Positions 1 to 7,310 of a stretch of DNA of 64,000 bases are shown in pieces. Made by a program: the position numbers and the translations under genes. The DNA is from Planctomycetota bacterium (GTDB taxonomy: Bacteria; Planctomycetota; SZUA-567; H5-PLA8). The stretch lies in contig JAOSKN010000001.1 of NCBI GenBank assembly GCA_027493525.1, forward strand, positions 1,798,001 to 1,862,000, in the 5' to 3' direction. Position 1 is the first letter of the stretch, and each line of letters starts with the position of its first letter. The notes under the pieces were generated by a model. It saw only the letters and a list, made by a program, of their open reading frames with translations. It searched no databases and was not told where the DNA came from.

Positions 1-2
1 CC

Positions 3-764
3 GAGGCCGCCGCGAAGGCCGCGACCCTGGACGAGAACAACGCCGGCGCCTGGGCCGACCTCGCCGTCTGCCGCCGCAACCTGGGCGATCTGGGCGGCTC
101 GATGCTCGCCGCCGAAAAGGCCTTCGTCCTCGGCGACAACGTCTCCTCGAGGCTGAACCTGGCCATCGCCTACCTCGACCTTGGCAAGCCCGAGCATAAG
201 GAGCAGGCGCTCAAGCTCGCCAAGGCCGCCGCCGCCGACGCCGCGGGCGAGGCCGAACAGGCCAACGCGAACAGCGTCCTCGGCGCCGCGCTTCACGCTA
301 ACGGCCAGCACGCCGAGGCCCGCGAAGCCTTCGCCCAGGCCGACGCCCTGCTCAAGGACGATCCCTGGCACAACCTGTGGCTCGCCCGCTGCTACCACGC
401 CAGCGGCCATCTCGCCGAGGCCCGCGACCGCTACCAGTCCGCGCTCCGGCAGGCCACCCTGAACGGCGGCGAGGCCAAGGTGCTGCTCATCGTCGCCGCC
501 GACGCCGAGAAGGAAGGGCGCAAGGTCGAGAAAGCCATCGCCGACGGCGCCTCCAGCACTCCCGCGCCGGCCGCCGTGGCCCAGAAGGAAGAAGCGCCCG
601 AAAAGCCCGTCGAGACCGCCGCCAAGCCCGAGGAACAAAGGGAGCAGAAGGAGCCGAAGACCGAGGAGCCCACCAGCAAGAACGCGCCTCCGGTCATCCG
701 CCTCACGCCCAGCGCCGAGCCGACCAGCCAGACCGAGCCGAGCGGTTCGCCGTCCGCGCGCTGA
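3..764 (+). CDS. TPR-repeat protein, N-terminus beyond window edge
   Basis: The frame is open from base 3 with no start codon, so this is the C-terminal 253 residues of a longer protein. About the first 165 residues are Ala-rich paired helices with tetratricopeptide spacing (for example LAIAYLDLGK, LARCYHASGHLAEA), the usual protein-protein scaffold. The last ~55 residues are a Pro/Glu/Lys-rich tail that is probably disordered. No catalytic motif is visible, and localisation cannot be judged without the N-terminus. A further ~87 bp separates it from the next gene, which has its own ribosome-binding site. The TPR call rests on helix periodicity, not on a search. Confidence 0.75.
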   Translation, partial: EAAAKAATLDENNAGAWADLAVCRRNLGDLGGSMLAAEKAFVLGDNVSSRLNLAIAYLDLGKPEHKEQALKLAKAAAADAAGEAEQANANSVLGAALHANGQHAEAREAFAQADALLKDDPWHNLWLARCYHASGHLAEARDRYQSALRQATLNGGEAKVLLIVAADAEKEGRKVEKAIADGASSTPAPAAVAQKEEAPEKPVETAAKPEEQREQKEPKTEEPTSKNAPPVIRLTPSAEPTSQTEPSGSPSAR

Positions 765-850
765 GCGCCGTTCGACGCGTGAAGGTCTTTCCAGGGTCCG
801 GGCCGCTGCGGCCCGGACCTTTTCGTTGGAAGCGCTTGGAAGGAAGCCCC

Positions 851-1237
851 ATGAGCGACCCCGTGCCCCCCGCCGCGCCCGCCCCGGACCCCGCGCCCGC
901 GCCGCCGGCGCCCGAGATCGGCATCGACGAGTTCTTCAAGGTCAAGCTCGTCACCGCCCAGATCGTCGAAGCCGTCCCGCATCCCAAGGCCGACCGCCTG
1001 ATGATCCTTCAGCTTCAGGTCGGCGAACGCCGCAAGCAGATCGTCAGCGGCATCCGCCAGCACTACACGCCCGAACAGCTCGTCGGCAAGACCATCATCC
1101 TCGTGGACAACCTCAAGCCCGCGAAGCTCCGCGGCGAGACCAGCGAGGGCATGCTCCTGGCCGTCGGCCAGCCCGACGGCGGCCTGCGCCTCCTGACCAC
1201 CGACGGCCCCAGCCCCGCGGGGCTCTCCATCAGTTGA
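851..1237 (+). CDS. tRNA-binding domain protein (MetG C-terminal / EMAP-II-like)
   Basis: A 128-residue protein. After a Pro/Ala-rich leader (residues 1-22), it is almost entirely one OB-fold tRNA-binding domain like the C-terminal extension of methionyl-tRNA synthetase. Diagnostic pieces are FFKVKLVTAQIVEAVPHPKA, LQVGERRKQIVSGI and PAKLRGETSEGMLLA. Members act as tRNA-binding appendages to synthetases or as free CsaA-like proteins. The ATG at 851 is chosen because GGAAGGA lies 7 bases upstream and the domain starts just after it. No catalytic synthetase domain is attached, so a stand-alone accessory role is likely. It could be a trans-acting partner of a MetG that lacks this domain. Confidence 0.88.
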   Translation: MSDPVPPAAPAPDPAPAPPAPEIGIDEFFKVKLVTAQIVEAVPHPKADRLMILQLQVGERRKQIVSGIRQHYTPEQLVGKTIILVDNLKPAKLRGETSEGMLLAVGQPDGGLRLLTTDGPSPAGLSIS

Positions 1238-1259
1238 CCTTGCTTCCGGGAAGCAGCCC

Positions 1260-1979
1260 ATGCCCGAGCGCCTCCCGCTGAAGGTTCTGCTCACCGGCAC
1301 GGCCGGCCGCGTGGGGCAGGTTCTCCTGGAGCCCTTCCAGGCGCGCTACGCGGAGGTCCGCGCGCTCGACCGCCGCCCGACGCCCGGCGCGCCCAGCCCG
1401 CTCGTGATGGGGCTCGGCGACGAGGACGCCCTGCGCGCGGCCTTCGCCGGCCTCGACGTCGTCGTCCACCTCGCCGCGACGCCCAGCGCCGGAGCCGCCT
1501 TCGCCGCAGACCTCGTGCCCAACAACGTCGTCGGGACGTACAACGTGCTCCAGGCCGCCGCCGATGCCGGCGTCCGCCGCGTCGTCTTCGCCAGTTCCTG
1601 CCAGGCTTCGGTGAAGGACCCCTCCGGCCGCGTCGTGACCCCCGGCGAACCTGCGCGCCCGTTCTCGCCCTACGGCGCGACGAAGGTGCTCGGCGAGGTC
1701 CTGGGGCGCTGGTTCCACGACCATCGCGCGCTGGAGTTCGTCGCGATCCGCATCGGCAGCTTCCTGCCGCGCGGGCACGAGCGCCTCGCCCCGGGCTGGC
1801 CGCAGCGCGAGCACTGGCTCGGGCACTTCGACGCGGTGGACCTCTTCTCGCGCGCCGTCGAACGCCCCGGCCTGGGCTACGCCGTCGTCTACGGCAACTC
1901 CATTCCCGAGCGCCGCGTCTTCGACCCCGGCCCCGCCCGCGAGCTGCTCGGCTACGAGGCCCGCGAGACGCTGGAGTGA
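1260..1979 (+). CDS. NAD-dependent epimerase/dehydratase (extended SDR)
   Basis: A 239-residue Rossmann enzyme. The N-terminal GTAGRVGQ is the GxxGxxG dinucleotide-binding turn. VVHLAA follows the fourth strand, SSCQAS carries the catalytic Ser region, and YGATKVLGE is the YxxxK active-site pair. Extended SDRs of this size act on nucleotide sugars or uronates, and the compact C-terminus resembles uronate dehydrogenase-like members. The substrate cannot be read from the sequence. It begins 22 bases after the tRNA-binding protein, with GGAAGC upstream of the ATG, and is followed 55 bases later by the ferredoxin gene, so these genes are probably co-transcribed. Confidence 0.85.
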   Translation: MPERLPLKVLLTGTAGRVGQVLLEPFQARYAEVRALDRRPTPGAPSPLVMGLGDEDALRAAFAGLDVVVHLAATPSAGAAFAADLVPNNVVGTYNVLQAAADAGVRRVVFASSCQASVKDPSGRVVTPGEPARPFSPYGATKVLGEVLGRWFHDHRALEFVAIRIGSFLPRGHERLAPGWPQREHWLGHFDAVDLFSRAVERPGLGYAVVYGNSIPERRVFDPGPARELLGYEARETLE

Positions 1980-2034
1980 GTTGCGCGCGGCCCGCGTTCC
2001 TTCATGCTGGAGCGCGGCGGCGAATCGGAGGATC

Positions 2035-2433
2035 ATGCGCCCCATGTCGAAATGCGACAAAGCCGCGAAGAGCCTGGGCATCGGGACCTACAAGCGGCAT
2101 CTCTTCATCTGCCTCGGCCCCGACTGCTGCAAAAGTTCCCAGGGCCAGGAGTCCTGGGACTACCTCAAGAAGCGCCTGAAGGAACTGGACCTCGTCAACC
2201 CCGCCCCCGGCGGCGTGTACCGCTCCAAGGTCGGCTGCTTCCGCATCTGCGACGACGGGCCGATCGCCGTCGTCTATCCCGACGGGATCTGGTATCGCAA
2301 GTGCACGCCGGAACGGCTCGAACGGATCATCCAGGAGCACCTGCTCGGCGGGCGGCCCGTCGACGAGTACGTCTTCGCCGCCAACCCGCTCCATCTGGAC
2401 GAAACCCTGCACTCGGAAGGAGAAGGCATATGA
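2035..2433 (+). CDS. (2Fe-2S) thioredoxin-like ferredoxin
   Basis: A 132-residue protein of the thioredoxin-fold [2Fe-2S] ferredoxin family related to HoxE/NuoE and the Shethna-type protein. The cluster ligands are visible as CLGPDCC near residue 25 and GCFRIC further on, the two-loop Cys pattern of the family; the segment between, KKRLKELDL, is the helix of the fold. The ATG at 2035 has GGAGG 3 bases upstream; the ATG at 2044 is an alternative. The stop overlaps the next gene's start by four bases (ATGA), so translation with the DJ-1-like gene is probably coupled. Its likely role is one-electron transfer to an unknown redox partner. Confidence 0.85.
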   Translation: MRPMSKCDKAAKSLGIGTYKRHLFICLGPDCCKSSQGQESWDYLKKRLKELDLVNPAPGGVYRSKVGCFRICDDGPIAVVYPDGIWYRKCTPERLERIIQEHLLGGRPVDEYVFAANPLHLDETLHSEGEGI

Positions 2434-2981
2434 AGCGCGCGCTGGTCCTGCTCGCCAAGGGCGCCGAGGAGATGGAAACCGTCATCGTCGTCGACGTGCT
2501 CCGTCGCGCCGGCGTCGACGTCACCCTGGCCGGCATCGCCGGCGCCGAGCCCGTCGAGTGCAGCCGCAAGGTCAAGCTCGCCCCCGACTGCGCCCTCGCC
2601 GACGCGCGCGGGCCCTTCGACCTCGTCGCCCTGCCCGGCGGCGGGCCCGGCAGCCAGGCGCTCGCGGCCTCCGCCGAAGTCCGCAAGCTCCTCGCCGAGC
2701 AGGAGCGCGCCGGGCGCTTCCTCGCCGCCATCTGCGCCGCGCCCATCGCCCTCGTCGCCGCCGGCGTCGGCAAGGGCAAGCGCCTCACCAGCCACCCCGC
2801 CGTCCGCGACGAGGTCGCCGCCCACGGCGCGTACCTCGAAGAGCGCGTCGTCCAGGACGGGATGCTCGTCACCAGCCGCGGCCCCGGCACCGCCTTCGAG
2901 TTCGCGCTCAAGCTCGTCGAATTGCTCTGCGGCCCGGAGACCGCCCGCGAAGTCGCCGGCCCGATGATCCTGCCGAAGTGA
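2430..2981 (+). CDS. DJ-1/PARK7-type deglycase or chaperone (DJ-1/PfpI superfamily)
   Basis: A 183-residue protein whose length and motifs follow eukaryotic DJ-1 and bacterial YajL closely. Glu16 (in KGAEEMET), nucleophilic Cys102 (in AAICAAP, at the nucleophile elbow) and His122 (in TSHP) match the DJ-1 active-site residues. A second Cys (Cys44 in ECSR) matches DJ-1 Cys46. The ending TSRGPGTSFEFAL-like (here TSRGPGTAFEFALK) is also diagnostic. Family members are reported as oxidative-stress sensors, chaperones or protein/nucleotide deglycases. The start overlaps the ferredoxin stop (ATGA) with GGAAGGAGAAGG upstream, so the pair may act together in redox or carbonyl stress. The stop codon lies at the first unit of a heptamer repeat. 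Confidence 0.92.
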   Translation: MKRALVLLAKGAEEMETVIVVDVLRRAGVDVTLAGIAGAEPVECSRKVKLAPDCALADARGPFDLVALPGGGPGSQALAASAEVRKLLAEQERAGRFLAAICAAPIALVAAGVGKGKRLTSHPAVRDEVAAHGAYLEERVVQDGMLVTSRGPGTAFEFALKLVELLCGPETAREVAGPMILPK

Positions 2982-3014
2982 TTTTGGATTGACGATTTTG
3001 GATTTTGGATTGGC
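2980..3014. repeat. Heptamer array (GATTTTG type), five units
   Basis: Five consecutive 7 bp units, GATTTTG, GATTGAC, GATTTTG, GATTTTG, GATTGGC, start inside the stop codon of the DJ-1-like gene. This is one of many arrays in the window with a 7 bp period but a different unit sequence. Confidence 0.8.
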
Positions 3015-3052
3015 GCCCCTGCCGCCTCAATAGTCAATACGACTCGACAGCT

Positions 3053-3187
3053 AAGCGGTCTTACCTAAGTTCATTGCCCTGGCCCTGCTCCATTTCCCCT
3101 CCTCTTCGAGGAGGGGCAGGGGTGGTGCCTGAACCAATCCGCGCGAAGCGCGATCCAAAACCGAAAGAAACCTAGGTAAGACCGCTT
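3053..3187. mobile_element. 135 bp MITE-like element with 15 bp perfect inverted ends
   Basis: The left end AAGCGGTCTTACCTA (3053-3067) is exactly the reverse complement of the right end TAGGTAAGACCGCTT (3173-3187). Inside is a stable hairpin, CCCCTCCTC-TTC-GAGGAGGGG (about 3096-3116), followed by a G-rich stretch. The element encodes no protein. Small size, perfect terminal repeats and an intergenic site fit a non-autonomous transposon or a REP-like palindromic element. A second copy is not seen in this window, so mobility is inferred. Confidence 0.5.
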
Positions 3188-3190
3188 CGC

Positions 3191-3253
3191 CGTTCACCGT
3201 TCACCGTTCACTGTTCACCGTTCACCGTTCACTGTTCACTGTTTGCCGTTTGT
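3191..3253. repeat. Heptamer array (SGTTCAC type), nine units
   Basis: Nine 7 bp units, mostly CGTTCAC or TGTTCAC and decaying to CGTTTGT at the end, lie directly after the 135 bp element. The reverse complement (GTGAACG/GTGAACA) matches arrays at 9276, 13893, 17057, 26281 and 48387. Confidence 0.85.
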
Positions 3254-3280
3254 TTGGAATTTGGTTCTTGCCGTTTGAAA

Positions 3281-3308
3281 TTTGTTTGGTTCTTGGTTCT
3301 TGTGATTT
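3281..3308. repeat. 28 bp AT-rich repeat, copy 1 (copy 2 at 25148-25175)
   Basis: This stretch, which contains TTTGGTTCTTGGTTCTT, is identical at 26 of 28 positions to 25148-25175. Both copies lie a short distance beyond the stop codon of a minus-strand gene (ending at 3330 and 25182), so on the transcript they are 3' flanks rich in AAGAACC heptamers. A role as a transcription or mRNA 3' end signal is possible. Confidence 0.6.
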
Positions 3309-3329
3309 TTCTGGTTCTTACGTAGCCCT

Positions 3330-4442
3330 TTACCGCCGCTGCGCCTTGATGTGCTTCGGCGGCGGGTCTTCGCCGCCTTCGGCCAGCTCCGTCAGCCGCC
3401 CCAGGAGGTCGCGGGCGCTCGCGGCCAGGTGCGTGTCGCGCCGCGCCAGGGTCAACTCGCCGAGGATCTCGCGGATTGCTTCTCCCGCCGCCGGGTCTTT
3501 CTCGTGCAGTTCCAGCAGCCGCCGCTCGGCCTCGTCGCGGTCGCCGAACTGGTCCGAGCCCAGCTCGTCGGCGCGCTTGCGGATCTCATATTCCAACGCC
3601 ATGCCGATCTCCCGCTCGCGCCGCGCTTCCAGTTTCCGCGCCTCCTCGATCAGCTCGGCGAGGAACTTGGGGTCGGCGAGCGTCTCCGGCAGCGCGTACC
3701 CGAATTTCATCGGCGTGTGGAACGCGCTGCTTCCGGGCGGCGACCAGGCCCACGCCAGCGCCTCCTCGTTCTTGCTCTTCTTCGGCCGGCTGCGGTACAG
3801 GTTCAGCCGCCAGAGCGACTTGCCGTCCTTCGCGAGCTTGCTCATCTTCATCTGCCGGAACGCGACGCGGACCTCGCAGGTCCATTCGTCCTTGCCCTTG
3901 GCCGCCGCCGTGTCGAAGCTCGGGTTCCAGTTCTCGCGGATCTGCGCGCTGCCGTACTTGGGGTACATGTGCACGCGCCCGAACCACTTGTCCGCGGCGG
4001 CGTTCACGATGAGCTGATGGTAGCACTTCTGGAGCGTGTCCTTGTCCGGCTCGAAGAACAGCTCCACTTCGTCATGGGTCCAGATCTGCCCGCCCGCGAC
4101 GACCAGCTCGTCCAGCTTGGGATCCTCGCAGCGGAAGCCGAAGTAGAGCGTCTCGGCGGTGCAGAAGACCAGCGCCGTCGTCGCGTGCGGGGGCTTCTTC
4201 CCGCTCGCGCACTCGACCAGTTCGAGCTTCGCGGCCTTCTGCCACGCCGGGTCGCTCAGGTCGCCCTTCAGGTCCTTGATCTCGTCGCTCTTGGGAATCC
4301 AGAGCAGCGGCAGGTTGCGGTAGGTGGCGGGCAGCCGCGCCGGTTCGGGCCGCGGCGCGGGATCCTCGCCCGCGCGGGCCGCGGCGGCGGCGAGCGCCAG
4401 GAGCAGGGCCGGGAGTCCAGGGCGGCGGAGCATGGCGGCCAT
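3330..4442 (-). CDS. Secreted CBM9-like / DOMON-type carbohydrate-binding protein
   Basis: A 370-residue exported protein. The N-terminus (MLRRPGLPALLLALAAAAARA) is a Sec signal peptide. The body opens with LSDPAWQKA, the typical first strand of family 9-like carbohydrate-binding (sugar-binding DOMON) modules found in many planctomycete and verrucomicrobial polysaccharide proteins. It also has ETLYFGFRCEDP and DEVELFFEPDKD, the strand pair around the ligand site. The C-terminal ~120 residues are charged helix (probable coiled coil). Start is ATG 4442, or ATG 4433 three codons later; neither has a clear ribosome-binding site. The region upstream is wholly occupied by a 170 bp inserted element. 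The ligand is unknown. Confidence 0.72.
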   Translation of the reverse strand: MAAMLRRPGLPALLLALAAAAARAGEDPAPRPEPARLPATYRNLPLLWIPKSDEIKDLKGDLSDPAWQKAAKLELVECASGKKPPHATTALVFCTAETLYFGFRCEDPKLDELVVAGGQIWTHDEVELFFEPDKDTLQKCYHQLIVNAAADKWFGRVHMYPKYGSAQIRENWNPSFDTAAAKGKDEWTCEVRVAFRQMKMSKLAKDGKSLWRLNLYRSRPKKSKNEEALAWAWSPPGSSAFHTPMKFGYALPETLADPKFLAELIEEARKLEARREREIGMALEYEIRKRADELGSDQFGDRDEAERRLLELHEKDPAAGEAIREILGELTLARRDTHLAASARDLLGRLTELAEGGEDPPPKHIKAQRR

Positions 4443-4457
4443 CCGAACGGGGTATGC

Positions 4458-4627
4458 CTCAGTACCGCGCCGCGGAAGTTCCTGACCCATTGCTTGGTCC
4501 TTTTGGCCCGGCTCTTCGTTGCGCCTCGGTCACGGATCTTCGTCCCGATATGCTCCCTCGGCGCGCCTCGACCCGGACCAAAATGCCTGGCGCATTGAGC
4601 CAGTTACTTCTGCGGCACGGTACTCAG
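4458..4627. mobile_element. 170 bp inverted-repeat element, copy A
   Basis: The element starts and ends with CTCAG, followed inward by inverted repeats of about 27 bp (TACCGCGCCGCAGAAGT core). The whole 170 bp is about 90% identical by eye to the reverse complement of 63508-63677, with exactly the same length. It fills nearly all of the gap between the aldolase stop and the CBM9-like gene. The aldolase TGA (4624-4626) lies inside the terminal CTCAG. No open frame codes for a transposase, so it would be a non-autonomous (MITE-type) element. Confidence 0.85.
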
Positions 4628-5418
4628 CGTTTCGCGCGCAGGCCGCGCAACGCCTCGACCTCGCGCTGCACGGAATTCTTCAGCAGCCGCGTATCCGAAA
4701 GGTACGTCAGGAAGCGCACGCCCTGCCCCAGGCACCATTGGGCGAAGGGGACGTTCGGCGCAAGCACGCCCAGCCACTTGCCGTGCTTGCGCCCCGCGGC
4801 GAAGACCCGCGCGAAGGCCTTGCGCACCTCCGGGTGGTCCAGTTGGCCGGTCAGGCCCATCCCGTGCGAGAGGTCGAACGGGCCGATGTAGAGCATGTCG
4901 ATGCCCTTCACCGCCGCGATCCCCTCGACCGCCTCCAGCCCGCTCACCGTCTCGATCTGCACCGCCACGACCAGGTTCCGGTTCACCGCGCGCGCGTACG
5001 CGGCGGGATCCTTCTGGCCCCAGCCGGCCGCGCGCGTGCCGCCGTTGAGCCCGCGCGTGCCCTGCGGAGGATAATGCGTCAGCGCGGCGACCTCTTCGGC
5101 CTGTTCGCGGGAGCCGACCAGCGGCACGAGCACCCCGTCGGCGCCGGTCTCCAGCGCGTACTGGATCGCCCCGCGGCCGGTCTCGCGCACGCGCACGAAC
5201 GCGCCCTTGTCCGGCCCGCAGCCCTGCGCCGCGCGCACGAGGTCTTCGACCGTCTCGGGGTTCAGCGGCCGGTGCTCGGCGTCCACCAGGATCCACTCGA
5301 AGCCGTTGCCGAGCAGCACCTCGGTGGACGCGCGGTCCGCCAGGAGCTGGAAGATCCCGACGGAGAGCCGCTTGCGGGCCAGCGCGGCGCGGATGGGGTT
5401 CTTGCGCGGTCCGGGCAT
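4624..5418 (-). CDS. HpcH/HpaI-family aldolase
   Basis: A 264-residue TIM-barrel class II aldolase. Motifs include VDAEHRPLNPETV (catalytic His region), QIETVSGLEAV (metal-binding Glu) and LYIGPFDLSHGMGL (the Asp ligand in the GPFDLS turn). Members cleave or form 2-keto-3-deoxy sugar acids and hydroxy-keto acids such as 4-hydroxy-2-oxoheptanedioate, using a divalent metal. ATG 5418 is chosen because the next six residues lead straight into the family start RAALARKRLSVG. It begins 5 bases after the CysI stop on the same strand, so the two are probably one transcript. The stop codon coincides with the edge of the 170 bp element. Confidence 0.9.
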   Translation of the reverse strand: MPGPRKNPIRAALARKRLSVGIFQLLADRASTEVLLGNGFEWILVDAEHRPLNPETVEDLVRAAQGCGPDKGAFVRVRETGRGAIQYALETGADGVLVPLVGSREQAEEVAALTHYPPQGTRGLNGGTRAAGWGQKDPAAYARAVNRNLVVAVQIETVSGLEAVEGIAAVKGIDMLYIGPFDLSHGMGLTGQLDHPEVRKAFARVFAAGRKHGKWLGVLAPNVPFAQWCLGQGVRFLTYLSDTRLLKNSVQREVEALRGLRAKR

Positions 5419-5423
5419 GGGCT

Positions 5424-7163
5424 TCAGTTCGCCGCCCCGCCGCCGGACTTCGCCGCCGCGAGCCGCGCCCGCCGCGCCTCCAGCTCCACGTGGAATTGCT
5501 CGGGATGCGGCGCCGGGCCCGCCGGCTGCGTGCGCCCCCACCAGTCGGTGAAGCTCTCGCCCTGCTTGCGTCCTTGCTTGAAGTTCCCGAGCACCCCGCG
5601 CACGAAACCGGGCAGGTCGTCCAGGTTCTCCGTGGTGCGCGCCAGCCCCGCCATGCGGTCCCCGCGGTACGAGCCCCCGACGTAGACGGCGTACTTTCCG
5701 ATGCCGCGCCCCACGAAGGCGAAGTCCGCGTTGTACGGGCGCGCGCAGCCGTTCGGGCAGCCGGTCATGCGGAAGAGGATCGGCTCCCGCTCCAGGCCCA
5801 GCTCGCGCAGCACCCCGTCGAGCTTGTCCATCAGGCCGGGGAAGACCCGCTCGCTCTCCGAGAGCGCCAGGTTGCACGTCGGCAGCGCGGTGCAGGCGAT
5901 GCCCATCCGGTGCGCGGCCGTGTAGCTCTCCGCCGCCTTCAGCCCGTGCTCGGCCAGCAGCGCGTCCACGGCCGCGCGGTCGCCGGGCTTCAGGTTGATG
6001 AAGAGAATGTTCTGGTTCGCGGTGAGCCGCACGTCGCAGCCGAAGCGCTCCACCACCGCCCGGCAGCCCGTCCGCGCGCGCGGGCCGTTCTCGTAATCCA
6101 TCAGCCGCCCGCACTCGATCTTCACGCCGTGGAAGAGCTTCCCGTCGCCCTGCTCGTGCCAGCCCAGCCAGTCTTCCACGCTGCCCAGCTCGACCGGCCG
6201 GGGATCGGCGGTCTTCACCCCCGGCATGCGCGACTCGACTTCCTTGCGCAACCACGCGATCCCGCGCTCGGCGATCTGGTACTTCAGCCGCGCGTGCTTG
6301 CGGTTGGTCCGGTCGCCGTAGTCGCGGAACGCCGCGATCACCGCCTTGGCCACGTCCAGCGCGTGCGCCTTGCCGACGTACAGCAGCGGCACGGCCAGGA
6401 AGGGGTACGTCGTCTGCTTCCCGTGGTCCATCCCGAAACTGCCGCCCGCCACCACGGTGTACCCCGCGATCCGGCCGCCCTCGACGTGCGGGATGAAGCC
6501 CAGGTCGTGCGCGTAGATGTCCACGTCGTTCCGCGGCGGCGCGACGATCGCCGTCTTGAACTTTCGCGGCAGGTACACGTCCTTATACAGCGGGTCCGGC
6601 TCCGCCGGCGCCTCGCGCGGCAGCTTCGCCCCGTCCAGCCAGATCTCGAAGTACGCCCGCGTCGCAGGCAGCGTCGCCGCGGAGATCTCCTGCGCCAGGC
6701 GCTGGACCTCGCGGTGCACCTCGTCGGCGAAGGGCGCGGGCGAGGCGACCACGTTACGCTCCACGTCCCCGCAGCCGCCGAAGGTCGTGACCTCCACCTC
6801 GTTCAGCTTCCGGATCAGCGGCTTCAGGTCCTGCTGCACCACGCCGTGGAACTGGAAGTCCTGCCGCGTCGTGATCCGCAGCGTCCCGTTGCCCAGCTCG
6901 TCGCAAAGCTTATCGAGGGCCAGGTACTGCTTCGCCGTGAGCTGCCCGCCGGGGAGCTTCGTGCGGACCATCAGGATCCACGCGCGGTCCTGCTTCGCCT
7001 TGATCCGCGCGATCCGCTGGTCGCGGTCCTCTTCCTGGTAGATCCCGTGGAACTTGATCACGTTCTGGTCGGGCTTGGAGAAGCTCGCGGCGCCGCCCGC
7101 CAGCGTCTCGGCGACCGTGCCGCGCAGGCCGCGGCTGTTCTTCTTGATCTCTTCGGCGGACAT
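5424..7163 (-). CDS. cysI: Assimilatory sulfite reductase, hemoprotein subunit
   Basis: A 579-residue siroheme/[4Fe-4S] enzyme that reduces sulfite to sulfide with six electrons. The four cluster cysteines are C424 and C430 (CTALPTC) and C469 and C473 (TGCPNGC). Their spacing equals that of E. coli CysI (434, 440, 479, 483), minus ten residues. Also visible are the siroheme-binding TTRQDFQFHGV and GGCGDVERNV. No flavoprotein subunit CysJ is nearby, so the donor could be ferredoxin. ATG 7163 gives the usual N-terminus (NSRGLRGT); in-frame ATGs upstream would add a non-conserved leader. Confidence 0.95.
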   Translation of the reverse strand: MSAEEIKKNSRGLRGTVAETLAGGAASFSKPDQNVIKFHGIYQEEDRDQRIARIKAKQDRAWILMVRTKLPGGQLTAKQYLALDKLCDELGNGTLRITTRQDFQFHGVVQQDLKPLIRKLNEVEVTTFGGCGDVERNVVASPAPFADEVHREVQRLAQEISAATLPATRAYFEIWLDGAKLPREAPAEPDPLYKDVYLPRKFKTAIVAPPRNDVDIYAHDLGFIPHVEGGRIAGYTVVAGGSFGMDHGKQTTYPFLAVPLLYVGKAHALDVAKAVIAAFRDYGDRTNRKHARLKYQIAERGIAWLRKEVESRMPGVKTADPRPVELGSVEDWLGWHEQGDGKLFHGVKIECGRLMDYENGPRARTGCRAVVERFGCDVRLTANQNILFINLKPGDRAAVDALLAEHGLKAAESYTAAHRMGIACTALPTCNLALSESERVFPGLMDKLDGVLRELGLEREPILFRMTGCPNGCARPYNADFAFVGRGIGKYAVYVGGSYRGDRMAGLARTTENLDDLPGFVRGVLGNFKQGRKQGESFTDWWGRTQPAGPAPHPEQFHVELEARRARLAAAKSGGGAAN

Positions 7164-7310
7164 GTTGAAATCCCGGGGCTTGGCGCCGCGCGCGGAACCC
7201 CCGCGCGCCGGCATGCGGACGAACGCCAGCATATGCAATCCGGCGCATTCCATGATAGGGTGAGTCCCGCCGCTGCGCAATCGCGCCCGCAACCGCGACG
7301 GAGAATCGAC

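Noticed and set aside
5490..7310. Long plus-strand open frame opposite cysI
   Set aside because: GC-rich DNA leaves antisense frames open; the encoded product is Arg/Leu/Val-rich without motifs, whereas cysI on the other strand is unequivocal.
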